Shown here in pieces: positions 1 through 5,491 of a stretch of DNA of 14,093 nucleotides. The stretch spans positions 1 through 14,093 of the forward strand of contig DATFHG010000055.1 of NCBI GenBank assembly GCA_035248725.1, written 5' to 3'. Position 1 is the first letter of the stretch. The number at the start of each line of letters is the position of its first letter. Below the pieces are notes generated by a model that was not told where the DNA came from, ran no database searches, and saw only the letters and a list, made by a program, of their open reading frames with translations. A program made the translations under genes and the position numbers. The stretch comes from DASPMP01 sp035248725 (GTDB taxonomy: Bacteria; Gemmatimonadota; Gemmatimonadetes; Gemmatimonadales; Gemmatimonadaceae).

Positions 1-2
1 CG

Positions 3-2546
3 TCGGGCAGCACGAACGTGCAGTTCGACTCGCCGCTGCGTCTCCCGACCTACCAGAACACCTGGGGGCAGGGATACGAAGGTGACATCTGCGAGAGCTG
101 GAAGAACGGCCAGGCGAATTTCGCCGGTGGTGCCGTTCCGACGAACTTCGACTACGCGACGTGCGGCTTCTCGTACGTCGATGGCAACTACTCCGGCGTG
201 AACGACGGCGTCGACGAGAGCTGGGGCCCCAAGCTCGACGGTACGCTGCGCTCGCAGTTCTCGCTCACGACGCCCATGGGCGCCGATGTGCGTCCCTGGG
301 TCGCGCACCCGAACAACGTCTCCGGCTTCTTCCAGACCGGCAAGACGATCACCACGAACGGTGCCGCGCAGGGCTCGAATGACCGCGCGAACTTCCGCCT
401 GTCGCTCACCCGGCAGGACGTGGACGGCATGGTGCCGAACAACACGCTGGGCCGCACCACCGCGGCGTTGAGCGCCGGCGCCCGCGTGACACAGCGGTTC
501 AGCACGGACGGCAACGTCACGTACATCCAGAACACCGGCAACAACCGCCCCGGCACCGGCTACGACGAAGCGAACCCGATGATGGATTTCGTCTGGTTCG
601 GCCGTCAGGTCGACATCGGCGCGCTGAAGAACAGCTACATCGATCCCAACGGGCAGCAGATCAGCTGGAACTACAGCTACCACAACAGCCCGTGGTGGAC
701 GCAGAACATGAACCACAACAAGGACCAGCGCGATCGCGTGATGGGCGTCGCCTCGGCGACGTACCGCTTCACCGACTGGCTGCGTGCCACGCTGCGTTCC
801 GGTACGGATTTCTACCGCAACTTCAGCACGTATCAGTTCGCCGCCGGCTGGATTGGCGGTGGCTTCGACGGTGACTACTCGCAGGGTGGTTTCCAGGAGA
901 CGACGCGCTACAACCAGGAGACGAACACCGATCTCCTCGTCACGGCGCAGCGCGACCTGATGAGCAACCTGGGCCTCACCGTGAACCTCGGTGGCAACCG
1001 GCGTGTGAACAACTATCGCGCCTCGCACTTCGGCACCGACCAGCTGGTGATCCCGGGCATCTACAACATCGGGAACTCGGCGAAGACGGTGACGCCGGAC
1101 GAGCTGGTGCAGGCCAAGCGCATCAACTCGCTGTACGGCCAGGCGGAGTTCGGTTACAACGACTACCTGTTCGTCAACGTGACGGGCCGCAACGACTGGA
1201 GCTCCACGCTGCCGAAGGGCAACAACTCGTACTTCTATCCGTCGGTGTCGGGCAGCTTCGTGTTCACGCAGGTGATGCCCTCGCTCAGCATGGGCGGCCT
1301 GCTGAACTACGGAAAGATCCGCGGCGGCTGGTCGCGCGTGGGTAACGACGCCGACCCGTACCAGCTCGCGGCGACGTTCGCGTCGCAGACGCAGTTCGGC
1401 AGCATCTCGCGCTTCGCGACGCCGAACGATCTGCTCAACCCCTTCCTCAAGCCCGAGAACACGGACGCGTGGGAAGTGGGTACGGAAATGCAGTGGCTGG
1501 ACGATCGGGTCGGTCTCGACCTGACGTACTACACCAAGCGCACGTCGAACCAGATCCTCAAGGCGGACGTGTCCCGCGCCTCGGGCTTCAGCACCGCGCT
1601 GATCAACGCCGGTGTGATCTCGAACCGCGGCATCGAAGCGCAGCTGTCGCTCACGCCGATTCGCGTGGCGTCGGAAGGCGCGTTCGGCTGGGACATGACC
1701 GTGAACTACGGCAAGAACAAGAACAAGGTCGACGAGCTGTACGGCAACCTGCAGACGGTTGCCCTCGGCCCGTCGCACTGGGGTCTGACCGTGGAAGCCC
1801 GCAAGGGATATCCGTACGGCGCGATGTTCGGCGTCGGGTTCCTGCGCTGCGGCGACTACAGCTTCGATCCGGCGACCACCAGCGCGACTGAGCAGGCGCG
1901 GTTGACCGCGCTGAAGAACGCGACCACCGCGTGCCCCGCCGACGGTTCGGCGAACGGCGAGCTGCTCCTGTCGTCGAAGGGCTATCCGCTTCCGGAACCG
2001 GCGAGCGCCAAGCGCGTGCTTGGTGTGTACACGCCCGACTGGACGGGTGGCATCGACAACACGTTCCACTTCCGTGGCGTGGACTTCGGCTTCCTCGTCG
2101 ACACGCGTCAGGGCGGCAACATCTACAGCACCGGCAACATGTGGGGTTCGTACGCCGGCGTCCTGAAGAGCACGGAATTCCGTCCCGACACCGGCTATCT
2201 GATTGCCGGCTGGAACCGCACGACCAAGACGCAGAACGCGACCCACGTCCGTGCGGAGGACTACTATCACAACCTGTATCCGATCCAGGAAGCGTGGATC
2301 TACGATGCCAGCTTCGTGAAGCTTCGCGAAGCCCGCATCGGGTTCGCGATCCCGCAGCGGTTCATTCGTCAGGCGAACCTGAGCAACGCCCGCCTGTCGA
2401 TCGTGGGTCGCAACCTGGCGCTCTGGACGAAGGTTCCGAACATCGATCCGGAATCGGCGTTCAGCGCGACCAACATGCAGGGCATCGAGATGGGTCAGAT
2501 GCCGACGGCACGCAGCATCGGCTTCCAGCTCTCAGTCACGCCCTGA
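3..2546 (+). CDS. SusC/RagA-family TonB-dependent outer-membrane transporter, 5' truncated by window edge
   Basis: This is the beta-barrel part of a SusC-like transporter, which imports oligosaccharides, peptides or similar solutes across the outer membrane using TonB energy with a SusD lid. The reading frame is open from the first bases; the GTG at 18 is internal, so the signal peptide, N-terminal extension and plug lie upstream of the window. About 848 codons are present. Family marks are the Y-Q-N-x-W-G-Q-G motif just after the window start, repeated aromatic/Asn-rich barrel strands, the V-G-T-E and G-I-E-A-Q strands, the late D-A-S-F-V-K-L-R-E-A-R motif and the terminal R-N-L-A-L-W plus G-F-Q-L-S-V strands. 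SusD follows after 28 nt. Four cysteines fall in loop-like regions, two near the fragment start (codons at about 90 and 162) and two around 1848 and 1932, and could form disulfides. The substrate cannot be read from the sequence. The family assignment is firm. Confidence 0.93.
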   Translation, partial: SGSTNVQFDSPLRLPTYQNTWGQGYEGDICESWKNGQANFAGGAVPTNFDYATCGFSYVDGNYSGVNDGVDESWGPKLDGTLRSQFSLTTPMGADVRPWVAHPNNVSGFFQTGKTITTNGAAQGSNDRANFRLSLTRQDVDGMVPNNTLGRTTAALSAGARVTQRFSTDGNVTYIQNTGNNRPGTGYDEANPMMDFVWFGRQVDIGALKNSYIDPNGQQISWNYSYHNSPWWTQNMNHNKDQRDRVMGVASATYRFTDWLRATLRSGTDFYRNFSTYQFAAGWIGGGFDGDYSQGGFQETTRYNQETNTDLLVTAQRDLMSNLGLTVNLGGNRRVNNYRASHFGTDQLVIPGIYNIGNSAKTVTPDELVQAKRINSLYGQAEFGYNDYLFVNVTGRNDWSSTLPKGNNSYFYPSVSGSFVFTQVMPSLSMGGLLNYGKIRGGWSRVGNDADPYQLAATFASQTQFGSISRFATPNDLLNPFLKPENTDAWEVGTEMQWLDDRVGLDLTYYTKRTSNQILKADVSRASGFSTALINAGVISNRGIEAQLSLTPIRVASEGAFGWDMTVNYGKNKNKVDELYGNLQTVALGPSHWGLTVEARKGYPYGAMFGVGFLRCGDYSFDPATTSATEQARLTALKNATTACPADGSANGELLLSSKGYPLPEPASAKRVLGVYTPDWTGGIDNTFHFRGVDFGFLVDTRQGGNIYSTGNMWGSYAGVLKSTEFRPDTGYLIAGWNRTTKTQNATHVRAEDYYHNLYPIQEAWIYDASFVKLREARIGFAIPQRFIRQANLSNARLSIVGRNLALWTKVPNIDPESAFSATNMQGIEMGQMPTARSIGFQLSVTP

Positions 2547-2574
2547 TCGGGCCCTTACCCAGGATTGATCATTC

Positions 2575-4104
2575 ATGATGCATAGAAACCTCACCGTCAC
2601 GCTGTCGTCGCTCGCACTTGCCCTCGCGGCAAGTGCCTGCGACAACGGCAGCCTGACGGATGTGAATCGCAACCCGAACGCTCCGGAGACGGTCGATCCG
2701 AGCCTGCTGTTCCCGCAGGCCGCGGTCTCGTCGATCCAGCGCGTGCGGAGCGATATCGAGATTACGCCCAGTGCGTTCGTCCACTGGCCGCAGTACATGG
2801 CGGAGTACCAGTATCCCGAGATCAGCTACTACCAGTTCCGGCCGACGACGTCGGACGGTTGGTGGGCCAACTTCTACAACGGCCCGATCGAGGACCTGGA
2901 GCAGTCGCTCCGTCTGTCCGAGGGTCGCAATCTGCCCAACCAGGTGGGACCGGAGCTCGTCATCCGGGCGTTCGATTACTCGACCATGACCGGGCTCTGG
3001 GGCGACATCCCCTTCAGCCAGGCCGGGAAGGGTGACTCGGGCAACTTCACCCCGGTCTACGATTCGCAGCAGAGCATCTACGATTCGCTTCTCACGAACC
3101 TGAAGGACGCGAACACGATGATGGATGCTTCGCTGACGGGCGCCACGGCGCTCGGCTTCGGCGATCAGGATCCGGTGTATGCGGGCGACGTGGATCAGTG
3201 GAAGAAGTTCGCCAACTCGCTGCGTGCACGCCTCGGTCTCAACCTGTCCAAGGCCGATCCGGCCAGGGCACAGGCTGAGGTTGCGGCGGCGATCGCGGCA
3301 GGCGGCTTCACGTCGAACGCCGACAACGCCCAGATCACCTGGCCGGGTGACGGCGTGAACAACAACCCGTGGTGCAACACCGAGAAGGACGGCGATTGCG
3401 GTGGCACGCGCGACGATGCGCGCATGAGCGTGACCTTCATCGACACGCTCAAGAGCCTCAATGATCCCCGCCTCACGGTGTTCGCGCTGCCCGTGCAGGA
3501 TCCCACCTGTGGCCCGGCCGTTGATTGCACGCCGGTCGCCGCTGGTGATTACCGTGGCATGCCGAATGGCCTGCTGGCCGGCCAGGCCGGTAACTGGGGT
3601 CCGCGGTCGTCGCGCCCCGGGCCGCAGATCTACGCGCCGGATCAGCCGTCGTACTTCATGACGTACGCCGAGTTCTCGTTCATCAAGGCCGAGGCCGCGA
3701 TGCGCGGATGGATTCCCGGCGGTGCGGCTGCTGCCACCCAGTACTACAACGAGGGCATCACCGCCTCGATGGAGCAATGGGGGCTGACGGCGGCGGATGC
3801 GGCGGCGTACATCGCGCAGCCGCAGGTGGCGCTGAACGCCGCGTCACTCGCCACGGCCCTTCCGCAGATCATCACGCAGAAGTGGATTGCGCTCTTCACG
3901 CAGGGCTACGAAGCGTGGAGTGAGTGGCGTCGGACGGGCTATCCCGACCTCACGATGGCGCAGAACGCGGTCACGACCACCATTCCCCGCCGCGTGCTGT
4001 ACCCGCAGTCCGAGCAGTCGTTCAACAACTCGAACCTCCAGGCCGCGATCACGTCTCTCGGGACGGACGCGCTGGAGACGAAGATGTGGATCGACAAGCC
4101 GTAA
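2575..4104 (+). CDS. SusD/RagB-family nutrient-binding outer-membrane lipoprotein
   Basis: This is the substrate-capturing lid of the SusCD transporter. The start is ATG 2575, with ATG 2578 equally possible; AGGA at 2561-2564 is the likely ribosome site. Residues 1-21 are a lipoprotein signal (M-M-H-R-N then a hydrophobic stretch ending A-A-S-A), with the lipidated cysteine at 22. The mature start (D-V-N-R-N-P-N-A-P, then P-S-L-L-F-P-Q-A) matches the SusD-like subgroup I recall as SusD-like_2 (PF12771). The Y-D-S-Q-Q-S-I-Y-D-S-L-L and K-A-E-A-A-M-R-G helices fit the TPR-like fold. The length of 509 aa is normal. A cysteine-rich middle (W-C-N-T, D-C-G-G, T-C-G-P, D-C-T-P) is unusual for the family and may form disulfides. 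Aspartate follows the lipidated cysteine; in E. coli this would favour inner-membrane retention, so that rule presumably does not apply here. It is probably co-transcribed with the SusC gene and ends just before a strong hairpin. Confidence 0.93.
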   Translation: MMHRNLTVTLSSLALALAASACDNGSLTDVNRNPNAPETVDPSLLFPQAAVSSIQRVRSDIEITPSAFVHWPQYMAEYQYPEISYYQFRPTTSDGWWANFYNGPIEDLEQSLRLSEGRNLPNQVGPELVIRAFDYSTMTGLWGDIPFSQAGKGDSGNFTPVYDSQQSIYDSLLTNLKDANTMMDASLTGATALGFGDQDPVYAGDVDQWKKFANSLRARLGLNLSKADPARAQAEVAAAIAAGGFTSNADNAQITWPGDGVNNNPWCNTEKDGDCGGTRDDARMSVTFIDTLKSLNDPRLTVFALPVQDPTCGPAVDCTPVAAGDYRGMPNGLLAGQAGNWGPRSSRPGPQIYAPDQPSYFMTYAEFSFIKAEAAMRGWIPGGAAAATQYYNEGITASMEQWGLTAADAAAYIAQPQVALNAASLATALPQIITQKWIALFTQGYEAWSEWRRTGYPDLTMAQNAVTTTIPRRVLYPQSEQSFNNSNLQAAITSLGTDALETKMWIDKP

Positions 4105-4123
4105 CGCAGTAGATCCGGCACGA

Positions 4124-4161
4124 CAAAACGGGCAGGTGGCTGACGCCACCTGCCCGTTTTG
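4124..4161. terminator. Perfect-stem bidirectional intrinsic terminator
   Basis: A 17-bp perfect inverted repeat (4124-4140 with 4145-4161) encloses a TGAC tetraloop. The outer stem is C-AAAA / TTTT-G, so each strand has a short U-run at the 3' side of its hairpin, although the run sits inside the stem. It starts 20 bases after the SusD stop and lies 41 bases downstream of the stop of the converging minus-strand gene. The placement fits termination of both transcripts; this function is inferred from structure. Confidence 0.88.
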
Positions 4162-4202
4162 CGTTGTGTCATCCCTCGCTTCGCTGGGGCTGCCGAAATC
4201 CG

Positions 4203-4961
4203 TCAGCGCCCAGAGGGAGTCGGCGCCGCGATGCGGTTCTGCGGCTTCGCCACTCCGTTGATGTCGGTCACGGAGAGGACCTGAATCGCGCCGTGCGAGT
4301 GGCCCGTACCCCACTTGAACGTCGCCTCGGATGGATCGTAGTAGATCACGCCCGTGATGCCGGCGACCGGAAGTCCGCGCAGTTCGCTCAGCGTGCCAAG
4401 CTTCACGTTGTCGAGATAGACCACCAGCTGCGGTTCGCCGTAGACCGTGTAGTCCTTGCCCGTGGAATCCTGCTCGACGTGCGTGGCCTCGCTCATCGAT
4501 TGCAGACCGCGGAGGTTGAGCCAGTTGCGGCGCAGTGCGTAGATCAGGTCGTAGACGGACCCCGACACGCCCGAGCGGTCGATCTCCTCCCGGGTGATGG
4601 GCCGGCGCGCGGACGAGACGCGCGGCACTCCGGGGTTCGCGGCGGCGTCAGACCGCAGCATGCGGCAGGGGTTTCGGAACGCGAGGTTGCCGATGAGCCC
4701 ACCAGCGATCGCGCCACCGATGGTGATCTGATTCCGTTGGCGGATCGCCGCCGGCGTGTGCGAGTTCTCGTTCCAGTCGCTCAACTTGGCCTTGGCGACC
4801 ACGAATCCCACCCACGCGCCCAGCACCGCGCCGCCGACCGTGCGGATCCCCGTGCCGAAGCTCGAGCAGCCACCCAGCACCTGCGACTGCGCGGAAGCGG
4901 GTTTTATTGGAACGGACAGCGCGACGAGGATCGCCGCGCTCGTCCAACGTCCTGCATGCAT
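4203..4961 (-). CDS. Secreted protein with glycine-zipper-like segment and orphan TonB-plug-like domain
   Basis: The frame is open from 5030, but the ATG at 4961 is the better start: it has a strong AGGAGAGG site five bases upstream and begins a clean signal peptide (M-H-A-G-R-W then a hydrophobic core, predicted cleavage after P-A-S-A at residue 24). The protein is 252 aa. Residues 43-58 and 82-92 are Gly/Ala-rich (G-G-A-V-L-G-A-W-V-G; G-G-A-I-A-G-G-L-I-G), like a glycine zipper or short membrane hairpin. Residues about 122-231 resemble a TonB-dependent receptor plug: I-T-R-E-E-I, Y-D-L-I-Y-A-L-R-R-N-W-L, V-V-Y-L-D-N-V-K-L-G, I-T-G-V-I-Y-Y-D-P-S-E-A-T, W-G-T-G-H-S-H-G-A-I-Q-V. No barrel follows. 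C32 and C99 could pair. Similar plug-only envelope proteins are, as I recall, frequent in Gemmatimonadota. The specific function is unknown; an envelope location is inferred. Confidence 0.82.
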   Translation of the reverse strand: MHAGRWTSAAILVALSVPIKPASAQSQVLGGCSSFGTGIRTVGGAVLGAWVGFVVAKAKLSDWNENSHTPAAIRQRNQITIGGAIAGGLIGNLAFRNPCRMLRSDAAANPGVPRVSSARRPITREEIDRSGVSGSVYDLIYALRRNWLNLRGLQSMSEATHVEQDSTGKDYTVYGEPQLVVYLDNVKLGTLSELRGLPVAGITGVIYYDPSEATFKWGTGHSHGAIQVLSVTDINGVAKPQNRIAAPTPSGR

Positions 4962-4966
4962 CACAA

Positions 4967-4974
4967 CCTCTCCT
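4967..4974 (-). promoter_or_regulatory. Strong Shine-Dalgarno fixing the start at 4961
   Basis: On the minus strand this reads AGGAGAGG, five bases before the ATG at 4961. It is the best ribosome-binding site in the window and decides against the upstream in-frame ATG at 5030, whose extra residues are Cys/Pro/Arg-rich and would bury the signal peptide. Confidence 0.85.
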
Positions 4975-5057
4975 GGAATTGGGTGTCCGCGGCGTTGCGG
5001 GCACGTCTGGAAGATACAACCGGTGCACACCGCGCGCCGTCACCGGCGTCCTTCCCC

Positions 5058-5087
5058 TTGACAGCTTAGTGGAGTGCGTCGTACCTT
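5058..5087 (+). promoter_or_regulatory. Putative sigma70-type promoter of padR
   Basis: A perfect -35 hexamer TTGACA lies at 5058-5063. With an 18-bp spacer, TACCTT at 5082-5087 is the best available -10 (weak, matching consensus at T1, A2 and T6). Transcription would begin near 5094, about 24 bases before the padR start. The -35 is convincing by eye; the -10 is not strong, which would suit a regulated promoter. Confidence 0.6.
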
Positions 5088-5102
5088 CGCGACGACCACT
5101 AA
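5066..5102. promoter_or_regulatory. Inverted repeat flanking the -10: likely PadR operator
   Basis: TTAGTGG at 5066-5072 and CCACTAA at 5096-5102 are perfect reverse complements with centres 30 bp apart, close to three helical turns. One arm sits next to the -35 in the spacer and the other lies just past the -10. The match extends imperfectly outward (CTTAGTGG versus CCACTAAAG, with one extra A). PadR proteins bind as dimers to inverted repeats in their own promoters, so autorepression is the natural reading; no binding data support it here. Confidence 0.55.
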
Positions 5103-5117
5103 AGCGTTTGGTGAACG

Positions 5118-5456
5118 ATGGCGGGATCGATCGACGTCTTGCAGGGCACCCTCGACATGCTCGTGCTCAAGGCCGTGAGCTTCGCGCCGATGCACGGCTA
5201 TAACATTCTCGCATGGCTGCGGCACCGGACCGATGGTGAGCTGCTGCTCGAGGACGCCGCACTCTATCCCGCGCTGCATCGCCTCGAGGCGCGAGGGCTC
5301 ATCGACGCGGAGTGGGGCGTCTCGGAGAGCAATCGCCGGGCCCGGTACTACCGGCTCACGCCCGCCGGCCGGCGATCGTTGCGCGCCGAGCGCGAAAGCT
5401 GGAGCCGCTATGTGGCGGTCGTCGCGAAAATCATGGACGCGCCGGCGGTTGCGTGA
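5118..5456 (+). CDS. PadR-family transcriptional regulator, ADOP-associated type
   Basis: This is a 112-aa winged-helix repressor of the short PadR type found next to ADOP permeases (called the acidobacterial PadR subfamily, from memory). Nearly the whole protein is the DNA-binding fold: Q-G-T-L-D-M-L-V-L-K-A (helix 1), H-G-Y-N-I (helix 2 start), D-A-A-L-Y-P-A-L-H-R-L-E-A-R-G-L-I (recognition helix and turn), then W-G-V-S-E-S-N-R-R-A-R-Y-Y-R-L-T-P-A-G (wing). A short C-terminal helix probably dimerises it. The start is ATG 5118, preceded by a weak GGTGA. Its stop overlaps a GTG of the permease gene (GTGA, 5453-5456), so translation is probably coupled. It is likely autoregulated through the inverted repeat in its promoter. 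No ligand pocket or ligand can be named. Confidence 0.93.
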   Translation: MAGSIDVLQGTLDMLVLKAVSFAPMHGYNILAWLRHRTDGELLLEDAALYPALHRLEARGLIDAEWGVSESNRRARYYRLTPAGRRSLRAERESWSRYVAVVAKIMDAPAVA

Positions 5457-5491
5457 GCACCGAGCCCAGCGACGACCGCGAGAAGGGCCGT

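Noticed and set aside
2569..3777. A 402-codon minus-strand frame opposite the SusD gene
   Set aside because: It is antisense to a confident lipoprotein gene with no recognisable domain; a compositional artefact.
4995..5030. Minus-strand promoter for the plug-protein gene, with TATCTT at 5011-5016 as -10
   Set aside because: No acceptable -35 hexamer occurs at 16-18 bases; the nearest TGAC-like element is more than 19 bases away. Too weak to annotate.
4164..5069. A 301-codon plus-strand frame across the plug-protein gene and the intergenic region
   Set aside because: The opposite strand has a signal peptide, a strong ribosome site and plug-like motifs; this frame has shadow-like composition and crosses the padR promoter region.
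5312..5491. N-terminal extension of the permease frame upstream of GTG 5492
   Set aside because: The portion before 5453 overlaps padR in another frame and lacks permease-like sequence. GTG 5453 remains a possible start, but the earlier one at 5312 does not.
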